In this document: positions 10,459-22,159 of the stretch, one piece after another
How positions within the stretch are numbered: position 1 is the first letter of the stretch
Layout of the letters: every line of letters starts with the position of its first letter
NCBI RefSeq assembly: GCF_963576675.1
Contig: NC_088912.1
Location: 60,086,895 to 60,150,894, forward strand
Source of the DNA: Euphorbia lathyris
Taxonomy: Eukaryota > Streptophyta > Magnoliopsida > Malpighiales > Euphorbiaceae
DNA length: 64,000 bases
Direction: 5' to 3'
Translations under genes and position numbers: made by a program
The notes under the pieces: model-generated
What the model was told of the DNA's origin: nothing
Databases searched by the model: none
What the model saw: only the letters and a program-made list of their open reading frames with translations

Positions 10459-12580
10459 AATACCCCCAAATTGAACTTTTGCTTGTCCTCAAGCAAACAC
10501 AACAGAAAAATAGAGAAAAGAACAACAAAAAGGGGAAAGCAAGGAAAATAAAAACAAAAAGGAATGTCATAGAAACAAGGCAATGGAGAAAACATAAGAA
10601 CAAGAACTGGAACAGAAGAGATAATAGACAAACAAAAAGAAAAAGTAACAGCAGCAGAACTTTATTCAACTTTCAACTAACTCAACCTTTGATTAGCACA
10701 CAAGAGCTTAATAAAAATGTGGTTAGACCAGATCTAAAACATGCATTCCAATTCAAGAAATTCATCAAAGCTTAAGGTTGAACTTCAAAATTCAATTAAA
10801 CAACCTGTATGCCCCAAAGTGTCTCACTAAGGAAGGAATTTTCACTCACTCTCAAATGGCCTTTGTTGCCACAAGGAAGGGAATGGAACTTCACTCCTCA
10901 ACTTAGTACACACATCAATAGGCTATGATTTTTCTTATTGGCCCTATCTCCACGGATTAAAAATTCTCCAAACATAGTCAAAAGGTCTTAAACATAGGTT
11001 GTAATGTTAGGCTAAGGCTAAGGCTAAGGTAAGGAAGTGAATGGCTATTTAAGTGTAAGAATTCTGTCTACATGCAATGTAATTCAACCATACTCAGTTC
11101 TCAACATTGAGCAGTTCTGCCTCAACCTAATCACTCTACACAGCCTGTTTCACAACATTGGCCAAACTATTCTTCAAACACACAAAAGACAACCATCCAA
11201 ACATTTCATTTCAGGCTCAAGATATGAACATGTGTCCTGAAAATGAAAAGACTTTATTCAAAGATATTTTTGTTATCTTCTAAAATTCCTATTTGGGATT
11301 TTTTTTTTTCTTTTAACCTTATTCAGAAAGTGGTCCTCACTCCATCATCATCCCTCAAATGTCATCATTTCAACAATTTTATCTTTATACACTCAGATTT
11401 TCTCAAAAATATATTTTTCTTTAACTAGAGCAGCTTGTTCTGAGGCATGAGACAAATTCAAGGCGTTTTGGGATTAAAGTGAAGGGAATTGGTTCCTTTA
11501 AGTAGTGTTTAAGAAAGAATAGGCTAAGGCACAAGTTGGTTATCCTAAAAGTGTGAGTGCAATGCACGGGTAAGCTTTTTGTGGAGTGAATTTGGGATCT
11601 AAATGCCTTTTTCATCCTATGTTCTTCCAAAATTTTACCATTTTGACTAGGCAACCAAAGCAAAACCTACCTAAAGACAATATGTACTAACCCACTCACA
11701 AAGAATCAATGCATTTACATGCTAATGTAGGCTCAAGTTCTCACAATTTAGGGCTTTTACATGCACTAGGGCTTAAGGTCCTCTAATTGAATTTTGAATT
11801 AAAACCTAAAAAATTTCAGAACTTCTATCTTTTGAAAATTGAATTATCACTAGGTTCACCACACACTAAATTTGAGGTGCAAGCATGCAATCATTGATTG
11901 GCAATTGAAAGTCTTTTTTTTCTTTAATATATTCTGCTGCTATATACAAAAAGAAAGGGAAAACATAGAGCAAAAACTAGAAACAGAACATGATGTTCAG
12001 AAACAGAGAACAACACAGAATTTTTAGACATTTAACACAAAGTACGAGGAATTAAGAAAAACTACGAACATGTACTAACATTTACAAGACAGAAAAAGAA
12101 AGGGAATGACACAACATTTGGGGTTTGAATGACACACTAACAACCATATCAAAGCAAGTGTTTCACCTTTCAATCACAGTTTTCATCAAAATTTTAGGGC
12201 TTTTATCATGTTAACAAATATGTCAAGATATTCATTTTCTTTTCCCCACCCCCAAATTCAAATATATAATATTGTCCTCAATGTTAAACTTAAACACCGT
12301 GAGAGTGGAAATTGCAGATTATCAACAAGCATGCAGTAAGCAGGAAATTAGAAGTAGGGTTAGATTCGTTACCGTAAGAGGAAGACAGCAAACACCCCCA
12401 AATTAATTTGGTAAAAGTTCAAACTCAAACCTAATTTTAGGAAATGAAAGTTTAAAACCTTTGCCAACAAAATTTAGGAAGGACCACAAAATTCAACATT
12501 AGTCATGTTAGGGCATAAAAATAACAAAATTAAAAAGAAATTTAACACAAATCTAACTAAGGGATAGATAAATTGGGGGT
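10459..12580 (-). other. Athila element B 3' internal noncoding region
   Basis: About 2.1 kb between the end of pol (now beyond the inserted element A, at 22160) and the LTR at 10458. It begins next to the LTR with the polypurine tract CAATTTGGGGGTATT and the nearby segment GCTTGAGGACAAGC. The rest is AT-rich, with several stretches resembling CCCCCAAATT near 12250 and 12395. Athila elements often have a long noncoding or env-like section here; no reading frame worth calling is visible. The last five bases, 12576-12580, are the target duplication of element A. Confidence 0.65.
12576..12580. repeat. Target site duplication of element A (left)
   Basis: GGGGT precedes TGATAGGGGTC and is repeated as GGGGT at 22099-22103 immediately after GCGCATCA. 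The five-base length fits Gypsy integrase. Confidence 0.85.
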
Positions 12581-14155
12581 TGATAGGGGTCAAAAACCTC
12601 TATCTTTGGGTACGGTTTTAGGATGGGTTTTAGCGTTATTTAGTTAATAAGCGAGCAATTCTCGCATTTAAATGCTTTTGTGTGAGTTAGTTAGAAATTG
12701 GTAATGTTTTATTTACTTTTCCTTGTTTAGGCTCGTTTTATGATCAATTTAGCCAAATACGGCCAAAATGACATGCATATTATAATTCCGTCATCTTTTG
12801 AAGCTAATTGATCCGTCAAAAGTCGCACCAAACGAAGCGTTTGCTCAAAATAAGCGATTGGCGGGTCAATTTAGCCTTTGGACTAATGTTATCTGGAGTT
12901 TTTGTGCATGCACAGGGATAAGTTCGGGCGAAAAACACATTGTTGGCATTCGGCAACCGCGTGGGGGCGTATCGGGCAAGACTGGTCGACGAACTGGCCT
13001 ATTTTAGGCCAGCTCGCGGTGAGCTGGCCTTCGTAGGCCAGCTCGCCGAGCAGGCTGTGCCTGCTCGCCGAGCAGCTCGCCCTGCTCGGCGAGCAGACCT
13101 GCGGGAATTGGTCAAAAAGACCAATTCCGCCCCCACGACTTCCTACCTGCATAAGGACATGAAATAGGTCATCAAAAGGGCCCGAGCCACGCCTATAAAT
13201 AGGATTTTGCCAATGTAATTAGACATCTTTCATTATTTGTAAATTACTTTAGCTTTCCCCTTGAATTTCCTCTCCATCTCCTCCATCTTCTTCGACCTCC
13301 ATTGAAGCTCCTTCAAAGCTGTTCTCGAGGAATATTCAAGGTCCGTCCTTAAGATCTAGGAAGCCGATTGCAGAGTAGACAGGTTCCTTGAAAGGGATTT
13401 TCGTATCTCCTTTTACCTTTCCTTGTTTGTACTCTTTGATACAGTCTATGAATCCTAGGCTAATTGTATCCTGTGACATTATCCTTCATCTTTAATAATA
13501 TTTTAGCTCTTATTTTGTTCTATGCTTATTTGTTTAATCTTTTTCTTACGCTTTATTCAATTGGTTTAACTCATTCAAAAGCCCCAAAATCTAGTAGGCA
13601 CATATTGTGAGCTGAATCTGACCTAGTCAGAGCCTAGGAGATTGACGACCTCTTAGTTGATTAAGCCCAAATTGCTGAGCCTTAGACCTAGTTTCGGCCT
13701 TACAAAGGAATCACGCACTAGGAACTTCAGGAGGGTAAGTAGGGTTAATCGCCTTGAATACAAGTGACTTAGATTAGGTTTTTAATCAATAGACCTAATA
13801 ACCTAACTTCATTATTATCGTTCATACCATGTTGCTTCGGGTAATTGCATTAGTGAAAGATCACCTAGGAGTAGTATAACTTAATTAGGAGTAGTTTAAC
13901 TTAATTAGGCGTAGAATAACTTAGTTAGAACTAGTATAACTTAGCTAGGAGTAGCGTAATTCAACCTAGGAGTAGATTAACTTAAGCAAACAAATTCAAA
14001 ACCCATAAAGCCTAGATAACACCTGAGACCAAGTAGTTCGATACTTGTGGTAAATAAGTCCTGTGGATTCGATACCTGGACTTTCCAGATTTATTACTTG
14101 ATAACGACGGGGTACACTTATCCCTTAGTGAGTCTTCTTCACCGAAGGCGCATCA
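12581..14155 (+). repeat. Element A 5' LTR
   Basis: A 1575 bp LTR. A TATA-like TATAAATAGG lies near 13193, followed by a pyrimidine-rich leader. It contains a 110 bp GC-rich palindromic block at 12994-13103 and, near 13860-13980, a run of imperfect GAGTAGTATAACTTA-type repeats. Its minus-strand relative is at 55113-56687. Confidence 0.9.
12994..13103. repeat. GC-rich palindromic block in element A 5' LTR
   Basis: The block is built from short interleaved inverted repeats such as GGCCAGCTCGC, GAGCTGGCC, CTGCTCGCCGAGCAG and CTGCTCGGCGAGCAG, and can fold into several hairpins. It stands out sharply from the AT-rich LTR. The matching block in the 3' LTR (20800-21020) is about twice as long. Confidence 0.8.
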
Positions 14156-14161
14156 AGTTTT

Positions 14162-14179
14162 TGGCGCCGTTGCCGGGGA
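14162..14179 (+). other. Primer-binding site (tRNA-Asp) of element A
   Basis: TGGCGCCGTTGCCGGGGA starts seven bases after the LTR end CATCA. The same 18-mer recurs at 59012-59029 and 63509-63526, and inverted at 9170-9187. Confidence 0.9.
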
Positions 14180-14376
14180 TTTATTTCTTCTGCAATATCG
14201 AACCAAAGGTCGATTTGTTAGTTTAGGCATTCATTGTAGATATCTTTGTTTATATCATCTATACTTATTTATATACTTGTTTATATACTTATACTTGCAT
14301 ATACAAATACTTGTTGATATAATACTTCATTTCTATAACATTACTTGTACTTATAAAAATCGTTCTTCCAGCAAGT

Positions 14377-16032
14377 ATGGACAACAGAGCTCCAAAACCG
14401 TCCATGAACGATCTCAACACGAAAATGGATTTCCTTATAGCTTCGTACAGCCGTGATAGCCAAACAAGGACACCGTTTTGCGCAAGATGTGGCCAGAATC
14501 ACCCCGGTGAGGTATGCCACGTCAACTACTACGTACCTAGAGGTGAGAATGTAAGTTACTTAGGTAATCGTCAAAGGTATAATTCTGAACCCCCAACTTA
14601 CAACTTTTACGATCAAGAGCATACACGATATCCACCGGCGCCCTACATGGCACCCATGGATACCCTTCCATGTCCCCCTTCTAATTCTGATTTTTATGGC
14701 AGGCAAACAAAGTGTTCAGAAGGAATAATGACCTTCTTAAGAGAGATATCCGTCCGACTAGCAGCCAACGAGGAGGCATGTAGGACCCTGAGCAACCAAC
14801 TCGCCGCAATCAGACAGGAAGAAAGTGAATGCCAAGAGGCTTTCCTCTTACAAGAGGAAACGGTTCAAGCCATCGCCCTAAGGAGCGGCAAGGAAGTGGA
14901 CACACTCGTGGAACCTCAATCGCAAACACAACCCTCACCGCAGGTAAGTAGGGAACTGGAAGTGGTAAGCAACCCCGGTCCCGTATCTGAAACTCCAGCT
15001 CCTGAAGTAGCTGTAGAAAAAGTAGTTAGGCCTTATGTACCAAAACTGTCATTCCCTCAGAAACAGAAAAAGGCCAACTTAGATAAGAAATTTGCTCGGT
15101 TTTCGGAAATCCTTAGTAGATTAGAAATCAATATTCCATTAATGGAAGCACTAGAGGAAATGCCAAACTATGCAAAATTTCTCAAAGACATGTTGTCGAA
15201 AAAGAAAAAGTTTGGGGAAAATGAGATAGTGGCTTTAACAGAACAATGCTCGGCCATAATTACTCATAAATTGCCCCCCAAGCTTAAAGATCAAGGGAGC
15301 TTTACCATCCCGTGTAGGATAGGCAACATGCACATAGATAGGGCATTATGTGATTTAGGAGCAAGCATTAATCTTATGCCTTTATCAATTTTCAGGAAAT
15401 TGGGACTCAGAGAGCCTAAACCAACAAACATGACACTGCAGCTAGCGGACAGGTCAATTGCACGACCTAGAGGCATAGTTGAAGATGTATTGGTGAAGGT
15501 GGACAAATTGATCTTCCCGGTCGATTTTATGGTCCTCGACATGGAAGAAGATGACTCCGTCCCCATTCTTCTTGGAAGACCGTTCCTTGCAACTAGTAGG
15601 ACATTGATAGACGTCCATAGAGGTAAATTGGTCCTAAGGGTGCAAGACGAAGAGGTAACATTTAACGTTTACGAGTCTATGAAATTTCCTCAAGAGCGTT
15701 CCAAAAGTTGTAATTTTGTGGATGCACTAATAGACGAATGCATTGAGGAAGTTGACCTTAACATAAGAAATATCTCTTTAGAACTCGGTCTAGGTGGTGA
15801 GGAATGTGAAACCTCGAATGAACCATTTGAAGACCTCCCACCTGAAAAATGTTATTGGGTCAAGGGTCGAAAAGAGGACCTTGATCGTGAGATCAAACCT
15901 AAACCCAAAACCTCGCTAGAGGAGCCTCCAGAATTGGAGCTTAAGCCCTTGCCCAACAATCTGAAATATGTTTTTCTTCAACCTCCCACAGATTTACCCG
16001 TTATTATTTCTTCTTTGTTGACAGTTGAATAG
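14377..16032 (+). CDS. Athila gag (capsid-less) plus protease, element A
   Basis: A 551-residue frame. It starts directly before the Gag CCHC knuckle (CARCGQNHPGEVC, about residues 36-48). The capsid region that precedes this knuckle in the B copies is missing, and the ~200 bp from the primer site to this ATG hold no trace of it. The linker carries AIALRSGKE; the segment FSEILSRLEINIPLMEALEEMPNYAKFL precedes the aspartic protease, whose active site is [11 protein letters not shown] (about residues 325-335). ILLGRPFL marks the end of the protease. The frame stops at TAG 16030-16032, and pol continues in the same frame, so gag and pol are separated by a single stop codon. I infer an ancestral gag-pol fusion in which CAG became TAG. 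Confidence 0.85.
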   Translation: MDNRAPKPSMNDLNTKMDFLIASYSRDSQTRTPFCARCGQNHPGEVCHVNYYVPRGENVSYLGNRQRYNSEPPTYNFYDQEHTRYPPAPYMAPMDTLPCPPSNSDFYGRQTKCSEGIMTFLREISVRLAANEEACRTLSNQLAAIRQEESECQEAFLLQEETVQAIALRSGKEVDTLVEPQSQTQPSPQVSRELEVVSNPGPVSETPAPEVAVEKVVRPYVPKLSFPQKQKKANLDKKFARFSEILSRLEINIPLMEALEEMPNYAKFLKDMLSKKKKFGENEIVALTEQCSAIITHKLPPKLKDQGSFTIPCRIGNMHIDRALCDLGASINLMPLSIFRKLGLREPKPTNMTLQLADRSIARPRGIVEDVLVKVDKLIFPVDFMVLDMEEDDSVPILLGRPFLATSRTLIDVHRGKLVLRVQDEEVTFNVYESMKFPQERSKSCNFVDALIDECIEEVDLNIRNISLELGLGGEECETSNEPFEDLPPEKCYWVKGRKEDLDREIKPKPKTSLEEPPELELKPLPNNLKYVFLQPPTDLPVIISSLLTVE

Positions 16033-16041
16033 GAAGAAAGA

Positions 16042-18843
16042 TTGGTGGAGGTGCTGAAGCAGCATAAAGGGGCCTTTGGATGGTCAATCCACGACATCAA
16101 AGGCATCGACCCCAAAATCTGCACGCACAGAATTTTCCTTGAGGAAGAGATTAAGCCATCTGCCCAACCTCAACGACGGCTCAACCCTAATATGAAAGAG
16201 GTGGTAAAAGCCGAGGTTATAAAACTCCTCGACGCAGGTATCATCTTTCCAATTTCTGATAGCCAATGGGTAAGCCCGGTTCAATGCGTGCCCAAAAAAG
16301 GGGGAACAACGGTAATGGAAAATGAAAAAGGGGAATTAATCCCAACTAGAAAGGTTACGGGTTGGCGTGTATGCATAGATTATAGGAAATTAAACGAGGC
16401 CACCCGTAAAGACCACTTTCCTTTACCATTTATTGATCAAATGTTGGAACGATTGGCAGGGCATGAATTTTTCTGTACTCTAGATGGGCTATCCGGTTAT
16501 ATGCAAATTCCTGTGGACCCTTTGGACCAAGAGAAAACCACATTCACTTGTCCCTATGGAACTTTCGCATATAGGCGGATGCCTTTCGGATTATGTAATG
16601 CCCCTGCCACATTCCAACGTTGTATGATGGCTATGTTTTCTGACATGGTCGAAGAGTTCTTAGAAATTTTCATGGATGATTTTAATGTTGTAGGACCTAC
16701 TTTCGACCAATGTCTAGAAAACTTGGACCGAGTCTTGGAACGTTGTGAAGACAAAAAATTGGCACTCAATTGGGAAAAGTGCCAGTTTATGGTCCAAAAC
16801 TGCATAGTGTTAGGACACAAGGTGTCGGGAAAGGGGATTGAGGTCGATCCGGCAAAAATTGAGGTGATTGAAAAACTGCCACCTACTACCAGTGTAAAAT
16901 TGGTTAGGAGCTTTTTAGGACATGCGGGGTTTTATAGACGGTTCATAAAAGACTTTTCAAAAATCACTAAACCCCTCACTCAATTATTACTGAAAGATGC
17001 TGATTTTAATTTCAATGAAGAATGCATGGCTGCATTTAAATTACTGAAAAAGAAATTAATCGAAGCACCTCTTATAGTAAGCCCGGATTGGTCCCTTCCC
17101 TTTGAGTTAATGTGCGATGCCAGTGATCTAGCTGTAGGAGCCTGTCTTGGGCAGAGGGTGGATAAACTTTTTCGCCCAATCTTCTATGCTAGCAAAACCT
17201 TAAATGATGCACAACATAATTATTCAATAACTGAAAAGGAATTGCTAGCCGTAGTTTTTGCCTTTGACAAATTTAGATCTTATTTAGTGCTATCTAAGGT
17301 AATTGTTTTTACTGGCCATGCAGCTCTAAGATATTTGATGAGCAAGCAAGATGCAAAACCTAGGCTGATTCGTTGGATCTTACTACTCCAAGAATTTGAC
17401 ATCGAGATCAGAGACAAGAAAGGGGTGGAAAACGTGATAGCAGACCACCTATCCAGGTTAGAGTCAGATCAACAAGCCTTAGAACATGAGGCAATCAAGG
17501 AGGTATTCCCGGACGAAACATTGTATTCGGTACGATCTCTCCCCTGGTTTGCAGATATCGCAAACTACAAAGTCAGTAACATTCTTCCCCCTGATTTAGA
17601 TGCAAGCAAAAAACGTATGTTTATGTTTGAGAACAAACAATATTTTTGGGAAGAACCATATCTATTTCGATTCTGCACTGATGGCATAATTAGGAGATGT
17701 ATACCTGAGGAGGAGGTAGATTCAGTGATTAATATGTGTCATTCTAGGGAATCAGGTGGCCACTTCGGGCCAGATAGGACAGTGGCAAAAATCCTCCAAA
17801 GTGGGTTTTGGTGGCCACAAATGCATAAAGATGTTAATAATTATATTAAATATTGTGATGCATGTCAGAGAGTAGGGAATATCTCTAGGAGGAATGAGAT
17901 GCTTCAACAGGGCATACTTGTGTGTGAGCTATTTGATGTTTGGGGCATAGATTTCATGGGACCCTTCCCCATGTCCCACAACAACCAATACATTCTTGTG
18001 GCGGTTGACTATGTTTCCAAATGGGTAGAAGCAGAAGTTCTACCCACAAATGATGCTCGAATGGTGATGAAATTTTTGAAAAAGAATATTTTTACCAGAT
18101 TCGGCACCCCCCGGACCATTATTAGTGATGGGGGGTCCTATTTCTACAATAGACAATTTGACACGTTGCTCCAAAAGTATGGCGTGGCTCATAGGGTTGC
18201 AACACCCTACCACCCTCAGACGAGCGGTCAGGTAGAAGTGTCAAATAGAGAGCTAAAATGTATTCTTGAGAAAACAGTAGGGAATGCTAGAAAAGACTGG
18301 AGCCTAAAGCTGGATGATGCCCTTTGGGCATACCGGACAGCTTTTAAGACTCCCATAGGAATGTCCCCCTATCGTTTAGTTTTCGGTAAATCTTGTCACC
18401 TACCTGTTGAATTAGAACATAAGGCATACTGGGCATTGAAATATCTAAATTTTGACCCTAAGCTTTCAGGTGAATTACGGTTAACTCAGCTGCACAAACT
18501 GGATGAGCTCCGGTACAATTCCTACGAGAACGCCAAGCTGTACAAAGAACGAACCAATAGGGTGCATGATAGGAAAGTACAAAAGAAAACCTTTCAAATA
18601 GGCGATCAAGTACTTTTATACAACTCCCGATTGAGATTCTTCCCTGGCAAACTCAAAAGTAGATGGTATGGGCCATTCTCAGTCATCAACGCGCACCCCT
18701 CCGGAATGGTCGAAATCGAGGGGAAGAATGGGATCACCCAGAAAGTAAACGGGCACCGTCTTAAGATTTATCTTGGCAAAGATGATTCGGACGTACAAGT
18801 TCTGCGCCTGCAGACAATCGCACACCCTCCGGCCGATCAGTAA
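16042..18843 (+). CDS. Athila pol (reverse transcriptase, RNase H, integrase), element A
   Basis: A 933-residue frame that keeps all catalytic parts. Reverse transcriptase spans about residues 60-290, with [39 protein letters not shown] and FMDDF at the active site. RNase H follows ([29 protein letters not shown]). Integrase has the zinc-binding HHCC module (near [10 protein letters not shown]...CDACQ), then DDE residues in [17 protein letters not shown] and [11 protein letters not shown], and an [23 protein letters not shown]-terminal segment. The frame begins just after the TAG that ends gag-protease and remains in the same phase, so the 16042 start is only the first ATG after the stop. No internal lesion is visible. 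Confidence 0.9.
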   Translation: MVEVLKQHKGAFGWSIHDIKGIDPKICTHRIFLEEEIKPSAQPQRRLNPNMKEVVKAEVIKLLDAGIIFPISDSQWVSPVQCVPKKGGTTVMENEKGELIPTRKVTGWRVCIDYRKLNEATRKDHFPLPFIDQMLERLAGHEFFCTLDGLSGYMQIPVDPLDQEKTTFTCPYGTFAYRRMPFGLCNAPATFQRCMMAMFSDMVEEFLEIFMDDFNVVGPTFDQCLENLDRVLERCEDKKLALNWEKCQFMVQNCIVLGHKVSGKGIEVDPAKIEVIEKLPPTTSVKLVRSFLGHAGFYRRFIKDFSKITKPLTQLLLKDADFNFNEECMAAFKLLKKKLIEAPLIVSPDWSLPFELMCDASDLAVGACLGQRVDKLFRPIFYASKTLNDAQHNYSITEKELLAVVFAFDKFRSYLVLSKVIVFTGHAALRYLMSKQDAKPRLIRWILLLQEFDIEIRDKKGVENVIADHLSRLESDQQALEHEAIKEVFPDETLYSVRSLPWFADIANYKVSNILPPDLDASKKRMFMFENKQYFWEEPYLFRFCTDGIIRRCIPEEEVDSVINMCHSRESGGHFGPDRTVAKILQSGFWWPQMHKDVNNYIKYCDACQRVGNISRRNEMLQQGILVCELFDVWGIDFMGPFPMSHNNQYILVAVDYVSKWVEAEVLPTNDARMVMKFLKKNIFTRFGTPRTIISDGGSYFYNRQFDTLLQKYGVAHRVATPYHPQTSGQVEVSNRELKCILEKTVGNARKDWSLKLDDALWAYRTAFKTPIGMSPYRLVFGKSCHLPVELEHKAYWALKYLNFDPKLSGELRLTQLHKLDELRYNSYENAKLYKERTNRVHDRKVQKKTFQIGDQVLLYNSRLRFFPGKLKSRWYGPFSVINAHPSGMVEIEGKNGITQKVNGHRLKIYLGKDDSDVQVLRLQTIAHPPADQ

Positions 18844-20388
18844 GTTGTCTTCTCCACCCTAACTTTTTACACTTGTTCTTTATGGTTTGTGATGCAAAAT
18901 TGGAACTTATTGCATATTTTTAGTGTGAGGAGGAGGGGTAGACAAACTTACAAAAAATTGTATAATTTTTAATTTTTGTTGCGTCGTGTCTAGTTTAGTT
19001 TTGCGTTTTTCGGGTTTTATTTATGTTCTGCATGTTTAGGACCTAAAACCGTGAACCTCCTTCGAATCTAAACTTCGTTAATTGTCCTTGAGGGTTGAGA
19101 ACCGAATCTAAGATTGCATGACAACTAGTTTAGGTGTAGGACACAATCCTTGTATCTGTAAAAGCATGAGCTAAAGTTTGCATTTAGACCCTACTTTTGA
19201 AGAAATGCTAAAATCATTACTTATGTAGATAACTTAAGAATTGAAGGCATGTGATATTAAGCTTGAGTTTGGGGAGAACTAGTAAACACAAAATTGAAAC
19301 CCAAAGAATTGTGAGTTGAATTTGAGCCTAAGAGCGAACATCAAAAAGCTCTTTTTCTTGACATTTTTGTGTGAATGCTTTGACTTGTGGAAAGATTACA
19401 GATTTTGCACCTAATACTGTGTTGAACCTACATGCAATGATTTGAGATGATAAACGATGAATCAGCCTCATTAGAATTAACCCTTTTCTTTACCTTATTT
19501 TCTCTTTTTCAACCACTCTAGGAAGCCCCTTTGAGCCTATATTTGTAGTTTATAGATTTTTCTTTCGTTCTAACCCAATTTTTGCAAACCATCACTTGGT
19601 TTGCTACTTAACCCTAAGTTTTTGCAAAGCTCACATCGAGCCTTTGTTGTTTCCAGCGCTTTATCTTTGTTTATGGCATCATAGTAGCAAGCCAAAAGGC
19701 TAAGAAGTGAATGAGCATCGCTATCCCAATAAAAAAAACAGAAAAACAGAAAAAAAAAAGAAAGAAAAGAAAAGAGAAGAGACGAACAAAAAGGGAAAAA
19801 CTTCATTCCCCAGTTCTTAAAATCAAAACGTCTCAAAATAAATAAATAAATAAATAAATAAAAAGCTCAGCCACTTCATACTCGCTAAAGCCATTTTAAC
19901 TTTGTTTTTCTAGCGCTAGAACTATTAACCCTTGTTGTACCTTTAACCCTCTAACCACATTACAACCCCAATTCGAGGCTGTTTTTGATATCATCAGAGT
20001 CATATAGCATAGTAGAGGAACTCGGATGAACGTGCAAAATCAACGTAATCCTAAGCAAGAACATAAGCCGAGAGTAAACACTTTAGCCACCAAAATTGTG
20101 TGAAATGAGTGAACTACCTATGGTGAGGTGTTTTACTTAGCGATCCCCTCAAGCTCGTTTAATTGAACATGTGTCCTTTTTCTTAAAACATATGACCTAT
20201 GATAATTGAAATGCGGCTTTTGGATATCGTGTCTCTACTTTGTATTTCCGAATGCATGTAATTACAGATGCTCGAAATTGTGTCAAGCACCTAGTCAAAC
20301 CGGGAGGTTTTCTAGCTTGCTTGTGATTGCGGGTTTAGTTTTTTTTAGTTTACTTGGGGACAAGTAAAGTTTTAAGTGCGAGGAGGTT
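18844..20388 (+). other. Element A 3' noncoding region and polypurine tract
   Basis: 1.5 kb without a gene. It holds a purine-rich run at 19730-19800 and an (AAAT)n microsatellite at about 19835-19863. It ends with a Gly/Ala-purine tract, AGTGCGAGGAGGTT, at 20375-20388 directly before the LTR. The last ~1.1 kb is matched in reverse at 56688-57761 (copy C). Confidence 0.8.
19835..19863. repeat. (AAAT)n microsatellite
   Basis: About seven tandem AAAT/AATA units follow a purine-rich run inside the noncoding region of element A. Confidence 0.9.
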
Positions 20389-22098
20389 TGATAGGGGTCA
20401 AAAAACCCTATCTTTGGGTACGGTTTTAGGACGGGTTTTAGCGTTATTTAGTTAATAAGCGAGCAATTCTCGCATTTAAATGCTTTTGTGTGAGTTAGTT
20501 AGAAATTGGAAATGTTTTACTTACTTTTCGTTGTTTAGGCTCGTTTTATGATCAATTTAGGCAAATATGGCCAAAATGGCATGCATATTATAATTCCGTC
20601 ATCTTTTGAAGCTAATTGATCCGTCAAAAGTCGCACCAAACGAAGCGTTTGCTCAAAATAAGCGATTGGTGGGTCAATTTAGCCTTTGGACTAATGTTAT
20701 CTGGAGTTTTTATGCATGTGCAGGGATAAGTTCGGGTGAAACACACATTGTTGGCATTCGACAACCGCGCGGGGGCGTATCGGGCAAGACTGCTCGATGA
20801 ACTGGCCTATTTTAGGCCAGCTCGCCGAGATGGCTATGCCAGCTCGTCGAGCAGGCCCTCAGGGGCCTGCTCGGGCGAGCTGGCCTTCGTAGGCCAGCTC
20901 TCCGAGCAGGCTGTGCCTGCTCGTCGAGCAGGCCCTCTGAGGGCTTGCTCGAGCGAGCAGGGCCTGCTCGCGACGAGCAATGCCTACTCGCCGAGCAGCT
21001 CGCCCTGCTCGGCGAGCAGACCTGCGGGAATTGGTCAAAAAGACCAATTCCGCCCCCACGACTCCACGATCGGCCCCACGACTTCCTACCTGCATAAGGA
21101 CACGAAATAGGTCATCAAAAGGGCCCGAGCCACGCCTATAAATAGGATTTTTCCAATGTAATTAGACATCTTTCATTATTTGTAAATTACTTTAGCTTTC
21201 CCCTTGAATTTCCTCTCCATCTCCTCCATCTTCTTCGACCTCCATTGAAGCTCCTTCAAAGCTGTTCTTGAGGAATATTCAAGGTCCGTCCTTAAGACTT
21301 AGGAAGCCGATTGCAGAGTAGACAGGTTCCTTGAAAGGGATTTTCGTATCTCCTTTTACCTTTCCTTGTTTGTACTCTTTGATACAGTCTATGAATCCTA
21401 GGCTAATTGTATCCTGTGACATTATCCTTCATCTTTAATAATATTTTAGCTCTTATTTTGTTCTATGCTTATTTGTTTAATCTTTGTCTTACGCTTTATT
21501 CAATTGGTTTAACTCATTCAAAAGCCCCAAAATCTAGTAGGCACATATTGTGAGCTGAATTTGACCTAGTCAGAGCCTAGGAGATTAATGACCTCTTAGT
21601 TGATTAAGCCCAAATTGCTGAGCCTTAGACCTAGTTTCGGCCTTACAAAGGAATCACGCACTAGGAACTTCAGGAGGGTAAGTAGGGTTAATCGCCTTGA
21701 ATACAAGTGACTTAGATTAGGTTTTTAATCAATATACCTAATAACCTTACTTCATTATTATCGTTCATACCATGTTCCTTCGGGTAATTGCATTAGTGAA
21801 AGATCACCTAGGAGTAGTATAACTTAATTAGGAGTAGTTTAACTTAATTAGGCATAGAATAACTTAGTTAGAACTAGTATAACTTAGCTAGGAGTAGCGT
21901 AATTCAACCTAGGAGTAGATTAACTTAAGCAAACAAATTCAAAACCCACAAAGCCTAGATAACACCTGAGACCAAGTAGTTCGATACTTGTGGTAAATAA
22001 GTCATGTGGATTCGATACCTGGACTTTCCAGATTTATTACTTGATAATGACGGGGTACACTTATCCCTTAGTGAGTCTTCTTCACCGAAGGCGCATCA
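20389..22098 (+). repeat. Element A 3' LTR
   Basis: A 1710 bp LTR, 135 bp longer than the 5' LTR. Most of the excess lies in the GC-rich palindromic block (20800-21020), and about 20 bp more comes from a duplicated CACGACTCC-type segment near 21056-21080. Outside these, the two LTRs differ by scattered single-base changes. Confidence 0.9.
20800..21020. repeat. Expanded GC-rich palindromic block in element A 3' LTR
   Basis: This is the same type of block as at 12994-13103, with added units such as CAGGCCCTCAGGGGCCTG and CAGGCCCTCTGAGGGC. Nearly every unit can pair with a neighbour, so the single strand would form a string of hairpins. Confidence 0.8.
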
Positions 22099-22103
22099 GG
22101 GGT
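22099..22103. repeat. Target site duplication of element A (right)
   Basis: GGGGT immediately after the LTR terminus GCATCA, identical to 12576-12580. Confidence 0.85.
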
Positions 22104-22159
22104 TACCCAATTAGTTTGCTGCAATTGGTGTTTGCAGTGAACACACTGTTCTCTTTGAA

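Larger units (their letters stand above)
12581..22098 (+). mobile_element. Athila-type Gypsy retrotransposon A, with both LTRs and target duplication
   Basis: A 9518 bp element with LTRs 12581-14155 and 20389-22098, both running from TGATAGGGGTC to GCATCA, a tRNA-Asp primer site, gag-protease, pol, a long 3' noncoding region and a polypurine tract. It is flanked by GGGGT on both sides. It sits in the minus-strand element B, separating B's pol remnant (22160-23737) from B's 3' region (10459-12575). The LTRs differ by scattered substitutions plus length change in a GC-rich block, so it is relatively young. Gag lacks its capsid part, so the copy probably depended on other elements for particles. 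Confidence 0.9.

Noticed and set aside
10346..10775. Hydrophobic frame (minus) and Lys-rich frame (plus)
   Set aside because: They arise from an A/purine-rich stretch next to the Athila polypurine tract and have no domain.
12994..13103. Possible CRISPR-like repeat array
   Set aside because: The units are overlapping palindromes without unique spacers, in a plant LTR. The same applies to 20800-21020 and 61905-62375.
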